Source: Lactiplantibacillus garii (GTDB lineage Bacteria; Bacillota; Bacilli; Lactobacillales; Lactobacillaceae). From it: a stretch of DNA of 64,000 nucleotides. A program made the position numbers and the translations under genes. Below the pieces are notes generated by a model that saw only the letters and a list, made by a program, of their open reading frames with translations, made no database searches and had not been told where the DNA came from. Shown one piece after another: positions 35,983 through 44,866 of this stretch. The stretch spans positions 1-64,000 of the forward strand of contig NZ_QWZQ01000002.1 in NCBI RefSeq assembly GCF_003885105.1. Reading direction: 5' to 3'. Position 1 is the stretch's first letter, and each line of letters begins with the position of its first letter.

Positions 35983-37464
35983 TTAATCGATAGTCGATTT
36001 TTTAGCGAGGGCCTTGGCCGCTTCTTCGTAGTCGTCGAAGTGGTGCTTGGTCCGGCCGATGATCTGGTAATCTTCGTGCCCCTTACCAGCTATTAAAACG
36101 ACGTCACCGGGTTGCGCGGCTTCAATCGCCTTGGCAATGGCCACGTGGCGGTCTTCGTAAACCGGTACCCCGGCGTCGGGCACGCCGGCGACCATGTCGT
36201 TCAAGATGGCCGTGGGGTTTTCAGTCCGCGGGTTATCGGAAGTAAAGATGGGTTTGGTGCTGCGTTGAACGGCAATTTTAGCCATTTTCGGCCGCTTGCC
36301 CTTATCACGGTCACCACCACAACCGACCACGCAGTAGATGTCCTTTTTAGCGAAGTCCTGAATAGTTTCCAGGGCGTTCAGCAGGCCGTCGGGTGTGTGG
36401 GAGTAGTCCACGATAACGCTGACACCGGTGTGGGAAGGCACGGCTTGGAAACGGCCCTTCACGCCGGTGACCTTTTCCAGCGAGGCGATGATCTGTTCTT
36501 CGGGAATCCCGCTAGCGTAAGCGGCAGCGAAGGCGGCCAGCATGTTGTACACGTTAAATTGACCAATCAGTTTCATCGTCACGTGGGTCACGTGACCAAA
36601 GACGGAGAGGTCAAACTCGGTCCCGTGGCTCTTGATCTGAACGTTTTGGGCGTTGATCATCGCGTCCGGCTTTAAGCCGAACGTCAACACGTGAGCGGCG
36701 GTGTACTGTTCAAATTCCCGGCCGACCGGGTCGTCGGTGTTTAAAACGGCGACTTTGCGGGTACCGCTCGCGCCGTACTTGTTACCGAGCTGGGCGAACA
36801 GCATGGCCTTAGCTTCCGAGTACTTTTCCATCGTTTTATGGAAATCCAAGTGGTCCTGCGTCAGGTTAGTGAACACGGCAATGTCGTAGTCAATGCCCCA
36901 AACCCGGCCAAGGACTAACGCAATCGAGGAAACTTCCATCGCCACGGTTTCGACACCGGCATCGCGCATCGCGGCCAGCGTCCGTTGGGTCGTAATGGCG
37001 TCGGGGGTCGTGTTAGCGGTTGGCAGTTTTTCGTCCTTGATCTTGCGGTACATCGTCCCAATCAAACCGGTGGCCTGTTGTTGGTCGCGGTAAATTTGTT
37101 CGATCAAGTGAGTCACGGTCGTTTTACCGTTGGTCCCGGTAACCCCGATCATCCGCATTTTTTGGCTGGGCGCGTCGTAAAAGACGTCGGCGAGGATCGC
37201 CATGGCGCGTTCCGTATTTTGAACGTAGATCACCGGAACGTTAACGTCGAGCGGTTTTTGGGCAACCAGGATTTTGGCCCCCTTGTCAACGGCTTGACCG
37301 GCTAAGTCGTGACCGTCGACGTGGTAGCCGTCCACACAGATGAACATGGCGCCCGGCTTGATTTCGCGGGTGTCCTGCGTCAGCATGGTGACGTCAAAGT
37401 CGGTGGTTAAGGCCGGCTTGACCTGTTTAAATTTTAAACTATTAATTAATACGCTTGCTTTCAT
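35983..37464 (-). CDS. murE: UDP-N-acetylmuramoyl-tripeptide synthetase MurE, mDAP-type signature
   Basis: 493 residues. It adds the third amino acid to the peptidoglycan stem peptide in the cytoplasm. N-terminal uridine-binding domain (TQDTREIKPGAMFICVDG), ATP loop VTGTNGKTT, central Mur ligase motifs (FTNLTQDHLDFH) and C-terminal Rossmann domain. The amino-acid pocket reads SDNPRTENP: DNPR is the signature of enzymes that add meso-diaminopimelate, whereas Lys-adding enzymes differ here. It sits beside lysC and asnB on the same strand, which fits mDAP synthesis and amidation. A terminator after lysC (37674-37708) suggests its own promoter in the 255-base gap. Confidence 0.92.
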   Translation of the reverse strand: MKASVLINSLKFKQVKPALTTDFDVTMLTQDTREIKPGAMFICVDGYHVDGHDLAGQAVDKGAKILVAQKPLDVNVPVIYVQNTERAMAILADVFYDAPSQKMRMIGVTGTNGKTTVTHLIEQIYRDQQQATGLIGTMYRKIKDEKLPTANTTPDAITTQRTLAAMRDAGVETVAMEVSSIALVLGRVWGIDYDIAVFTNLTQDHLDFHKTMEKYSEAKAMLFAQLGNKYGASGTRKVAVLNTDDPVGREFEQYTAAHVLTFGLKPDAMINAQNVQIKSHGTEFDLSVFGHVTHVTMKLIGQFNVYNMLAAFAAAYASGIPEEQIIASLEKVTGVKGRFQAVPSHTGVSVIVDYSHTPDGLLNALETIQDFAKKDIYCVVGCGGDRDKGKRPKMAKIAVQRSTKPIFTSDNPRTENPTAILNDMVAGVPDAGVPVYEDRHVAIAKAIEAAQPGDVVLIAGKGHEDYQIIGRTKHHFDDYEEAAKALAKKSTID

Positions 37465-37673
37465 TTTTAGTTACGTCCTTTTCAATAGAATCCGTCAATA
37501 ACTGTTACTAGAATACATGCAAATTCACGAATTGTCGAGGTGGGGCGGGGCAACTTGTGTTGAGTTCAGTTTACCCTTAACGGTCGCGGCGTGACGCTGA
37601 AAAACACGCCTCTGAAACCCTAAGCGGCTAAAAAGGGCCGTTCTTAAAGCAATTGAACTTTCATCGCTTACAT

Positions 37674-37708
37674 AAAAACGGGCAACCCGTAGCGGGCTAC
37701 CCGTTTTA
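37674..37708 (-). terminator. Terminator after lysC
   Basis: Minus strand AAAACGGGTAGCCCG / CGGGTTGCCCGTTTT. The gap 37465-37673 shows no other feature apart from what should be the murE promoter. Confidence 0.75.
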
Positions 37709-37719
37709 TGACAACGTCA

Positions 37720-38925
37720 TTATTTTTCAACGCCTAAGAACTCGTCGTGTAACGCGTTCATGGCGGGTTTTAAATCGGCTTCCTTAACTAGCACCCAAAT
37801 GGTGGTGTAGCTGTCGGTTGATTGCAAAATGTCAATGTGTTGGGCACTGAGCGCCGTTACGATCCGAGCGGTCACACCGGGCGTCCCGGTAATACCGGCC
37901 CCAACCACGGAGACCTTGGCACAGTGACTAATCGCCTGACAATCTACGTGGGCCTTGGTTAACAGGTCCTTGGCTACCGCGGCGTCACCGTCAACTAAGT
38001 TAAAGACGACCTGGTCCTGAGTAATGTTGATAAAGTCAACGCTTAACCCGTGTTGAGCCATCAACTGGAAGATCTCACTGGAACTCAGGCGCGTGGTCGG
38101 CACGGTAAACTGGGTCAAATCAGTTTGGTGCGCGATCCCGGTGACCGTCCGGTAGTGTTCGATCTGGTTACTAGTCCGGTCACAAACCAGCGTCCCGAGT
38201 TCGTCCGGTTCCTGATAAGTGGAGCGGATGCGCATGGGAACGTGGGCCTGTTCGGCAATTTCAACGGCGCGCGGGTGAATCACCTTGGCGCCTTCGTGAG
38301 CCATGTTTGCTAATTCTTCGTAGCTGATGCTCTTGATGAAGCGCGCGTGGGTCACAAGCCGCGGATCGGCGGTCATCATGCCGTTGACGTCGGTGAAAAT
38401 ATCCACCCGTTTGGCGTGCAGGACCGCACCAAGAATGGCGGCGGAAGTATCGGAACCCCCGCGACCAATCGTCGTAATGTGGCCACTCTCAGTCGCGCCT
38501 TGAAAACCGGTCACGACGACCACGTCGTTATCAACGAAGGCGTCCTTAATGGGCTTCGGGTCGACCCGGAGAATCTTGGCGTTTTGGTAATCGTCGTTCG
38601 TGACGATCCCGGCGTCGTGGCCGGTCATCGCCGTGACGTTTAGACCCTGTTCACGGGCGAGCTCGGTAAAGACCGCCGTAGAAATGGTCTCACCAACGGA
38701 AACTAACATGTCGAGTTCCCGGTCGGTCAAACGGGACTGTTCGGCCCCAACTAATCCTAATAGGGAGTCGGTGGCGTAGGGCGCGCCCTTACGACCAATC
38801 GCCGAAACCACGACGATGACTTTATCGCCCTGGTCGACCGCGTATTGAACGTGCTTTAAAGCTTGTTTACGGGCAGCCACGTCCTTTACGGAAGTGCCGC
38901 CAAATTTTTCAACGATAATTTCCAT
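37720..38925 (-). CDS. lysC: Aspartate kinase
   Basis: 401 residues. It phosphorylates aspartate, the first step to diaminopimelate, lysine, threonine and methionine. N-terminal kinase signature VEKFGGTSVKD at residues 5-15; GRGGSDTSAAILGAVL in the middle; two C-terminal ACT domains (VSVVGAGITGTPGVTARIV in the second). It is a monofunctional enzyme without a dehydrogenase part. It starts six bases after asnB, so the two are co-transcribed. Beside murE, it is probably devoted to mDAP supply for the wall. The symbol thrA has also been used for such genes in lactobacilli. Confidence 0.93.
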   Translation of the reverse strand: MEIIVEKFGGTSVKDVAARKQALKHVQYAVDQGDKVIVVVSAIGRKGAPYATDSLLGLVGAEQSRLTDRELDMLVSVGETISTAVFTELAREQGLNVTAMTGHDAGIVTNDDYQNAKILRVDPKPIKDAFVDNDVVVVTGFQGATESGHITTIGRGGSDTSAAILGAVLHAKRVDIFTDVNGMMTADPRLVTHARFIKSISYEELANMAHEGAKVIHPRAVEIAEQAHVPMRIRSTYQEPDELGTLVCDRTSNQIEHYRTVTGIAHQTDLTQFTVPTTRLSSSEIFQLMAQHGLSVDFINITQDQVVFNLVDGDAAVAKDLLTKAHVDCQAISHCAKVSVVGAGITGTPGVTARIVTALSAQHIDILQSTDSYTTIWVLVKEADLKPAMNALHDEFLGVEK

Positions 38926-38931
38926 GGGATA

Positions 38932-40830
38932 CTATTCCTCAACTGTGGCTGCGTGGGCGTTGGCTTCCGGACTATCCATTAAGTGGTCGCTTTCGACGTA
39001 GATCTTGTGCCACATCATGAACGTTAAAACGGTCCAGAGTTTCCGGGAATTATCCCGTACGCCGGCTTTGTGGTCGTCCAATAACTTCAGGAAGTAGTCC
39101 TTATTGAAGTACTGGTCGGTTTGCGAGTCGTTGATGATCTGCTTGGCCCAGTCGTACATTTCGTCTTTCAGCCAGAAGCGAATTGGTACCGGGAAGCCCA
39201 ACTTCTTACGGTGTAAAACGTGGGCGGGCACGATGTCTTCAACGGCCTTGCGTAAAATGTACTTCGTGGTGCCGTGACTGATCCGCAGGTCGGCCGGAAT
39301 TTCGGCGGCTAAGTTGTAAACTTCGCGGTCCACAAACGGGGTCCGCAGTTCCAAACTGTGTGCCATGGTCGTCCGGTCGGCGTTGTGCAACAGGTCGCCG
39401 TTTAACCAGGTGTGCATGTCAATAAACTGCATCCGGCTGATGGGATCGTAGTCGACCGATTCATCGTAGAACGGTTGGGTGATCGACTGGAACGGGTGGT
39501 TGCGGTTATAGTCTTTAATGAAGGCTTGTTTTTCCTGTTCGCCAAAAATAAAGGCGTTCCCCACGTAGCGGTTCTCGAGCGGCGTAGTCCCCCGCAACAA
39601 GAACGAGCGGCCGCGCATTCCTTCCGGCATCATGGTGGCGATCCGTTTCAACGCGCCGTTGATCGGCTTGGTGTAACGGAACGGCTTCAACGATTCCGGT
39701 TCGTGGTAAATGGTGTAGCCACCGAAGAGTTCGTCGGCGCCTTCACCGGTCAAGGCCACTTTCACGTGTTTAACGGCTTCCTTAGCCAAGAAGTACTGCG
39801 GCACGGCCGCCGGGTCAGCCAACGGATCGTCCATGCTCCAAACGAAGTGCGGGAAGGCCTTCATGAAGGCTTCCGGCGTGATCGTCATACTGAAGTTTTC
39901 CACGCCGAGTTTTTCGGCGGTTTCTTGGGCCACGTCTAGTTCGCTGTAACCTTCACGTTCAAAGCCAACCGAAATGGTTTGCAAGTTCGGGTTAAAGTTT
40001 TTGGCAATGGCCACAATAATGGAAGAATCGATCCCGCCAGACAGGAAGGAACCGACCGGCACGTCGGAACGCATGTGAATCTTGACCGAGTCGATCAGCG
40101 CGTCCTTGATCTTTTGAGCGTACTCGTCTTCGGAACGCTTGACCGGGTGGAATTCACGGTGGTAGTAACGTTCGATCCGCGGTGCGCTGCCTAATTTCTT
40201 AGTTAACGAACAACCGGGTTCGAGCATTTTAATTTGTTTAGTCAACGTTTCCGGTTCGGGGACGAACTGGAAGGTCATGTAGTCTTGCAGGGCGTTTTTA
40301 TCAAACGTCTTATCCTTTAAGATCTTGTAAATGGCCTTACTTTCGGAAGCGTAGTAAAAATCATCGCCGGAAATGGCGTAGTAAAACGGCTTGATCCCGA
40401 ATTGGTCCCGGGCCGCAAACAGGGTCTTTTCCTGTTTATCCCAAATGACAAAGGCAAACATTCCCCGTAAGTACTTCGTGGCGTTTTCCTTGTATTTGGC
40501 ATACATGCCAAGAATAACTTCGGAGTCGGAGTTGGTTTTGAATTCATAACCTTCTTGTTTTAATTGCGCCCGCAATTCAACGTAGTTATAAATTTCCCCA
40601 TTAAATGTCATCCAGTAACGTTCGTTATCGTAAGACAATGGTTGGTGCCCGCCGGCCAAGTCAATGATACTTAAACGCCGAAACCCCATGGTGATGTTGT
40701 CGTCGGCAAAGTAACCATCGTCATCGGGACCCCGGTGGACAATCATCTTTGTCATTTCGTGGATGGTCTGATCGTAAGCGGCGTTATCCGTCTTCGTCCG
40801 ATCAGTTAAGCAACCAGCAAAACCGCACAT
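38932..40830 (-). CDS. asnB: Glutamine-dependent asparagine synthase-like amidotransferase (AsnB type)
   Basis: 632 residues. The N-terminal class II amidotransferase domain begins MCGFAGC, with the catalytic Cys2; the synthase domain has the ATP loop SGGIDSS around residue 260. In Lactiplantibacillus plantarum a homologous protein, AsnB1, is known to amidate mDAP in peptidoglycan rather than to make free asparagine. The surroundings here (lysC, murE with DNPR) support the same job. AsnA at 19765 already supplies asparagine. It is the first gene of the asnB-lysC transcript. The ribosome site is weak (GAGAGATG). Confidence 0.88.
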   Translation of the reverse strand: MCGFAGCLTDRTKTDNAAYDQTIHEMTKMIVHRGPDDDGYFADDNITMGFRRLSIIDLAGGHQPLSYDNERYWMTFNGEIYNYVELRAQLKQEGYEFKTNSDSEVILGMYAKYKENATKYLRGMFAFVIWDKQEKTLFAARDQFGIKPFYYAISGDDFYYASESKAIYKILKDKTFDKNALQDYMTFQFVPEPETLTKQIKMLEPGCSLTKKLGSAPRIERYYHREFHPVKRSEDEYAQKIKDALIDSVKIHMRSDVPVGSFLSGGIDSSIIVAIAKNFNPNLQTISVGFEREGYSELDVAQETAEKLGVENFSMTITPEAFMKAFPHFVWSMDDPLADPAAVPQYFLAKEAVKHVKVALTGEGADELFGGYTIYHEPESLKPFRYTKPINGALKRIATMMPEGMRGRSFLLRGTTPLENRYVGNAFIFGEQEKQAFIKDYNRNHPFQSITQPFYDESVDYDPISRMQFIDMHTWLNGDLLHNADRTTMAHSLELRTPFVDREVYNLAAEIPADLRISHGTTKYILRKAVEDIVPAHVLHRKKLGFPVPIRFWLKDEMYDWAKQIINDSQTDQYFNKDYFLKLLDDHKAGVRDNSRKLWTVLTFMMWHKIYVESDHLMDSPEANAHAATVEE

Positions 40831-41150
40831 GTATGTTCATCTCTCAATCTTTTAAGTTTGAATGGTTAAAATAGTTATCAATAGTAGATTCGGTGGTTCG
40901 CCGTTAATTAAACCCGTTTTTAAGTGCACCGTAAAGGTTATCGAAAAATTATAACGGATTCTTAGCGAATTCATTGCGTTTAAACGACTAAACGGTGGAC
41001 TTAACGGCCGCTGAATATACTTTCATCATTATACTTGCTTTAAGGCATAAGATAAAGCCACGAGCGTTAATTTAGAGCGGTTTCACGGGAATTTAATTTT
41101 AATTAACGAGTTGGGTTTAAATTAACTTACCCAACCAATACCGGCTTTAA

Positions 41151-41189
41151 TATTACAAAATATTACAAAAAGCCCGCTTTATTACAAAA
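41151..41189. repeat. Three TATTACAAAA direct repeats upstream of the LysM gene
   Basis: Exact copies at 41151-41160, 41161-41170 and 41180-41189, ending about 30 bases before the -35 box. On the other strand each reads TTTTGTAATA. That contains TGTAAT, half of a WalR (YycF) box, but the first two copies are ten bases apart rather than the eleven of the classical box. The rest of the 513-base gap 40831-41343 is AT-rich and shows no gene. Confidence 0.6.
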
Positions 41190-41217
41190 AACGGCCGAAA
41201 TAGTAATCAAGCTGCTA

Positions 41218-41245
41218 TTGGGCTGTTACATTCAGCCGGTATACT
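41218..41245 (+). promoter_or_regulatory. Promoter of the LysM protein gene
   Basis: TTGGGC (41218-41223), 16-base spacer, TATACT (41240-41245), giving a leader of about 90 bases. Confidence 0.55.
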
Positions 41246-41343
41246 AATCCCTGTTGTTAAGTACGACAGCCCACGGGGAACATTAACGGGTGAAGTGCTG
41301 AAGGTTACTCATACAAAAATCACAGGAGTGAAGAATTTAAATT

Positions 41344-42078
41344 ATGAAGATCAAGAGTTTATTATTATCAACTGCCGCCGCAGCAAGTCTGTTTGTTTTA
41401 GGGGCAACCGCTGCAAATGCCGACACCGTCACGGTTAAAGCTGGCGACACGGTAAGTGCCCTTGCTGAAACTCATAACACGACGATTTCTGCCATTGAAT
41501 CAGCTAACTCATTAAAAAACGTTAACTTAATTTACGTTGGCCAACAGTTAGAGATCAACGGCGCAACCACGCCAACTTCAACGACTGCTGTTCAAGCACA
41601 ATCCGCAGCACCACAATCCGCAGCACCGCAATCAGCGGCTGCTAGCCAAGCGCCAGTGCAATCCGCAGCGCCACAATCAGCTGCTAGCCAAGCACCGGTC
41701 CAATCGGCCGCACCACAATCCACAGCGCCGGTTCAAAGCCAAGCACCCGCATCCGCTGCCAGTGCCGCTTCCCAAGCACCGGTTCAATCCGCTGCTAGTC
41801 AGGCACCCGCACAATCCGCCGCTCCTGCTAGCCAAGCTGCCAGCACGACGAACTCCAGCGATAGCGCCGCTAAAGCTTGGATCGCCAACAAAGAATCCGG
41901 TGGCTCATACTCAGCCCGGAATGGTCAGTACATCGGTAAGTACCAATTAAGTTCATCATACTTGAACGGTGACTACTCCGCTGCTAACCAAGAACGCGTT
42001 GCCGAAAACTACGTTTCAAGCCGTTACGGTTCATGGGCTGCAGCCCAAAGCTTCTGGCAAGCAAACGGCTGGTACTAA
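41344..42078 (+). CDS. Secreted LysM protein with lysozyme-like C-terminus (APF-like)
   Basis: 244 residues. Signal peptide to about residue 27 (ATAANADT). One LysM domain at 28-72 (VTVKAGDTVSALAETHNTTI) binds peptidoglycan. Residues 80-170 are a Gln/Ser/Ala/Pro linker built of SAAPQ and SQAPVQ units; similar AST-rich linkers are O-glycosylated in L. plantarum. The C-terminal 75 residues (AWIANKESGGSYSARNGQY, then IGKYQLSSSYL) resemble transglycosylase or aggregation-promoting-factor ends, with Glu in NKESGG as likely catalytic residue. It acts outside the cell on the wall. Upstream TTACA repeats hint at WalR control. Confidence 0.85.
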   Translation: MKIKSLLLSTAAAASLFVLGATAANADTVTVKAGDTVSALAETHNTTISAIESANSLKNVNLIYVGQQLEINGATTPTSTTAVQAQSAAPQSAAPQSAAASQAPVQSAAPQSAASQAPVQSAAPQSTAPVQSQAPASAASAASQAPVQSAASQAPAQSAAPASQAASTTNSSDSAAKAWIANKESGGSYSARNGQYIGKYQLSSSYLNGDYSAANQERVAENYVSSRYGSWAAAQSFWQANGWY

Positions 42079-42112
42079 AATTCTAGCCTAACCTAACTTA
42101 AATTTAAATTTG

Positions 42113-42147
42113 AACCACCAGTCGATTCGCGACTGGTGGTTTTTTTC
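42113..42147 (+). terminator. Terminator of the LysM gene
   Basis: AACCACCAGTCG-ATTCG-CGACTGGTGGTT and seven T. Confidence 0.92.
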
Positions 42148-42240
42148 TTCTATATATATGAAATAGTTGTCATTGGGGCTTGCCCTCGACCTACTCGAAG
42201 CCGGTATACTGGGCAGTAGCTAAAGGGGGATGATTGCATC

Positions 42241-43089
42241 ATGAAAAAATTGAGGTTGGGGTTAATTAGCTTAATCGTGCTCCTGGCCGCAGGAGTAAGT
42301 GGTTGTGGTCGGAAGCAGGTGATGGGAAAATTCGTGCATGCTAGCGCACCAACGTTCTTTTTCCACGGTGGCGGCAGTAGTTACCACGCCGAAGAACACA
42401 TGGTGGCCGCGGCTAAAAAGGCCGGCGCAACCAATACGGTTATCCGGGCGATGGTTGCTAAGGACGGGACGGTCAAACTAGTGGGTCAACTAAAAAAGGG
42501 TGCCGTTAACCCGATCGTGGAGGTTAACTACGCTGATAACCGTGAATTAAATTTTGCTAACCACGGGCAGTGGGCCAAAAACGTGGTGGTGGCCGTCCGA
42601 AAACAGTACCGCTTTACGTCCTTTAACATGGTCGGGCATTCTTTAGGAAATATTTCACTGATCTACTACTCGCTGCAAAATAGCCAAAACACTAAGTTAC
42701 CGAAACTGCGCAAACAAGTTGACATTGCGGGGCACTTTGCGGGGCTGGACTTTAAAGGCGTCCCCGCGAGCGTTAAACAGCCGGCCGGACTTAAGTTGGG
42801 CACTAATGGCAAGCCCAATAAAATGAACGCAACGTATCAGCAGATGACTAAGTTACGCCGGGTTTTACCGAATCGGCAGGTTGCCGTTTTGAACTTGTAC
42901 GGCAACGTTGGCGGCCACACCGATGGGACGGTGCCGAACGTCTCGTCGTTAGCGCTAAAGTACCTCGTGGCACCCCGAGCTCGATCTTATCAGGAAAAGG
43001 AGTTTACGGGTAAGCTGGCGCGGCACAGCAAACTCCATGAAAATCCGCAGGTGGATCAAGCGTTAATTAAATTTTTATGGCAAAAGTAA
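42241..43089 (+). CDS. DUF915 alpha/beta hydrolase lipoprotein
   Basis: 282 residues. An N-terminal lipobox VSGC at residues 19-22 follows a hydrophobic signal, so it should be a lipoprotein on the outer face of the membrane. The alpha/beta hydrolase nucleophile elbow is GHSLG in FNMVGHSLGNISLIYY, and the loop FFFHGGGSS near residue 40 forms the oxyanion part. It corresponds to the DUF915 family of lactic acid bacteria, thought to be esterases; the substrate is unknown. The likely His is in GGHTDGTVPN. It is a single gene. Confidence 0.82.
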   Translation: MKKLRLGLISLIVLLAAGVSGCGRKQVMGKFVHASAPTFFFHGGGSSYHAEEHMVAAAKKAGATNTVIRAMVAKDGTVKLVGQLKKGAVNPIVEVNYADNRELNFANHGQWAKNVVVAVRKQYRFTSFNMVGHSLGNISLIYYSLQNSQNTKLPKLRKQVDIAGHFAGLDFKGVPASVKQPAGLKLGTNGKPNKMNATYQQMTKLRRVLPNRQVAVLNLYGNVGGHTDGTVPNVSSLALKYLVAPRARSYQEKEFTGKLARHSKLHENPQVDQALIKFLWQK

Positions 43090-43182
43090 ACCAAAATTAG
43101 TGGGCCGGTGGGATGAAAGCCGGTCAGTTTGCCAGCTGGACCAAGTTCGTTAATAATGGAAAGGGCATCAAAGAAGGGTGAG

Positions 43183-44475
43183 ATGATTGTGAAAGCCAAG
43201 TTTGGCATGTGGAGTGTAATTCTACTAGGCATCAATTCGATAATCGGTTCGGGAATCTTTTTGTTACCCGGCCAAGCCGAAAGTCTGATTGGTCCCGCCA
43301 GTATTTTAGTGTTTGTGTTTGATATGTTATTAATTATCTCGATTGCGTTGTGCTACGCGGAAGACGCGACTTACTTTAAAGATAACGGTGGGCCGTACCT
43401 CTACGCTAAGGCCGCGTTCGGGGACTTCGTGGGTTACGAAGTCGGGTTCAGTGTCTGGGCCATCAGCATCATTGCGTGGGCGACGATGTCCACGGCCTTT
43501 ACGACCGCGCTGGGCGCCATTTTTCCGGTGTTGCAACAACCGTTGTGGAAGGACGTGACGATTTTTGCACTGCTGGGAACGCTCACGCTGATCAATATTT
43601 CGGGGGTCACGCTGACCAAGCTCGTCAATAACGTTGTGACGATTGCCAAACTCGTTCCGTTGGTCCTGTTCGTGGTGGTCGGGCTATTCTTTATTAACGG
43701 CGCGCACTTTACGCCGTTCGTGGTGACGACGACTAACTTTAACAGCGCCTTTGGATCGGCGGCCATCTTGATTTTTTACGCCTTTACCGGCTTTGAAGCG
43801 ATTGCAATTGCCGCGCAGGAGTTCCGGAACCCGCAACGCACGATCCCGCTGGCCATCGTGGTCGTTTTAAGCGTGGTTGCGTTACTGTACATTTTGATTC
43901 AGGTGGTTTCCATCGGGGTGTTGGGTGGCAGTTTGGCCGGTAACACCGCGCCAATTCAAGACGGCCTGGAAAAGATGGTGGGTCCCGTGGGTAAAACCAT
44001 CGTGGCGATCGGCACCATTATTTCGATTCTGGGCATCGCGACCGCTCAGTCGTTTTACTTGCCGCGAATCGGGTCGTCGATGGCTGATAACGACGTCATG
44101 CCTAAAATCGTGGGCTACCGCAATCGCCGCGGCGTACCGGCCGTTGCGATGGTGATCTCGTTTCTGATTGCCTTCCCACTAGCGATTTCCGGTACCTTTC
44201 AAACCCTGGCCGCCATTTCGGTGGTGTCCCGCTTTGCCCAGTACATCCCGACGATCCTGGCCGTCCTGGTATTTCGACGTCGGGGACTGGCCGCGGGTGG
44301 CAGCCATTTCCGGGTCCCGTTTGGACCAGTGCTACCGGTCGTTGCCGTCCTGGTCAGTCTGTGGTTGTTATCCAAGGCGTCCGGTTTTCAGCTCGTGATG
44401 GGGTTAGGCTGCCTAGTCGTTGCCGTTCCCTTCTATTTTCTTAACCGGCACTTTAATCGCGCCACCGATCGTTAA
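43183..44475 (+). CDS. APC-family amino acid permease
   Basis: About 430 residues, with 12 membrane helices. GINSIIGSGIFLLPGQ in the first helix is the APC substrate-binding signature (GSGIF). It imports or exchanges amino acids. AGAAGGG lies five bases before ATG 43183 and ten before GTG 43189; the frame extends to 43129 but without a ribosome site. The specificity cannot be told. It is monocistronic, ending in a bidirectional terminator shared with azlCD. Confidence 0.87.
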   Translation: MIVKAKFGMWSVILLGINSIIGSGIFLLPGQAESLIGPASILVFVFDMLLIISIALCYAEDATYFKDNGGPYLYAKAAFGDFVGYEVGFSVWAISIIAWATMSTAFTTALGAIFPVLQQPLWKDVTIFALLGTLTLINISGVTLTKLVNNVVTIAKLVPLVLFVVVGLFFINGAHFTPFVVTTTNFNSAFGSAAILIFYAFTGFEAIAIAAQEFRNPQRTIPLAIVVVLSVVALLYILIQVVSIGVLGGSLAGNTAPIQDGLEKMVGPVGKTIVAIGTIISILGIATAQSFYLPRIGSSMADNDVMPKIVGYRNRRGVPAVAMVISFLIAFPLAISGTFQTLAAISVVSRFAQYIPTILAVLVFRRRGLAAGGSHFRVPFGPVLPVVAVLVSLWLLSKASGFQLVMGLGCLVVAVPFYFLNRHFNRATDR

Positions 44476-44482
44476 CCAAACT

Positions 44483-44531
44483 AAAAAAGCTGATTTCAGG
44501 CATCATGACGTGCCGTGAAACCAGCTTTTTT
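44483..44531. terminator. Bidirectional terminator
   Basis: AAAAAAGCTG..TTTCA..GGCA / TGCC..TGAAA..CAGCTTTTTT, between convergent permease and azlD genes. Confidence 0.85.
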
Positions 44532-44539
44532 AGTGAAGT

Positions 44540-44866
44540 TTAGGCCCAACCGACCAACCGTAAAACGGCCATGGCGACCACGCCGGTAATGACGACGGCC
44601 AGCAGGCTCTTGGTTAAGATCCCGGCGAGAATCGCGGGCAGGGACGCGTAAACGTTGGGTAAATTGACCCCCGGCCAGTGGCCCGCGTGGTACGTCAGTA
44701 AACTTTCCACGAAAATGGCGGTCATGATGGCTACCGGGACGAACGACAGAAAGCTGATCAGCCAGCGCGGGACCGTGACGTTTTTGATCACGGCAAACGG
44801 GATGACCCGGGATAACCAGGTCACCAGACCGCACAGTAAAATGGTCACGAAAATATAAGGACTCAC
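44540..44866 (-). CDS. azlD: AzlD-family branched-chain amino acid export subunit
   Basis: 108 residues with about four membrane helices. Features of AzlD: TWLSRVIPFAV near the N-terminus and FLSFVPVAIMTAIFVESLL. It forms the small subunit of an exporter for branched-chain amino acids or their analogues. It overlaps azlC by four bases, so translation is coupled. Confidence 0.85.
   Translation of the reverse strand: MSPYIFVTILLCGLVTWLSRVIPFAVIKNVTVPRWLISFLSFVPVAIMTAIFVESLLTYHAGHWPGVNLPNVYASLPAILAGILTKSLLAVVITGVVAMAVLRLVGWA

Noticed and set aside
44496-44834. Minus-strand ORF of 112 codons over azlD
   Set aside because: It is a shifted-frame shadow of azlD, which has clear family features.
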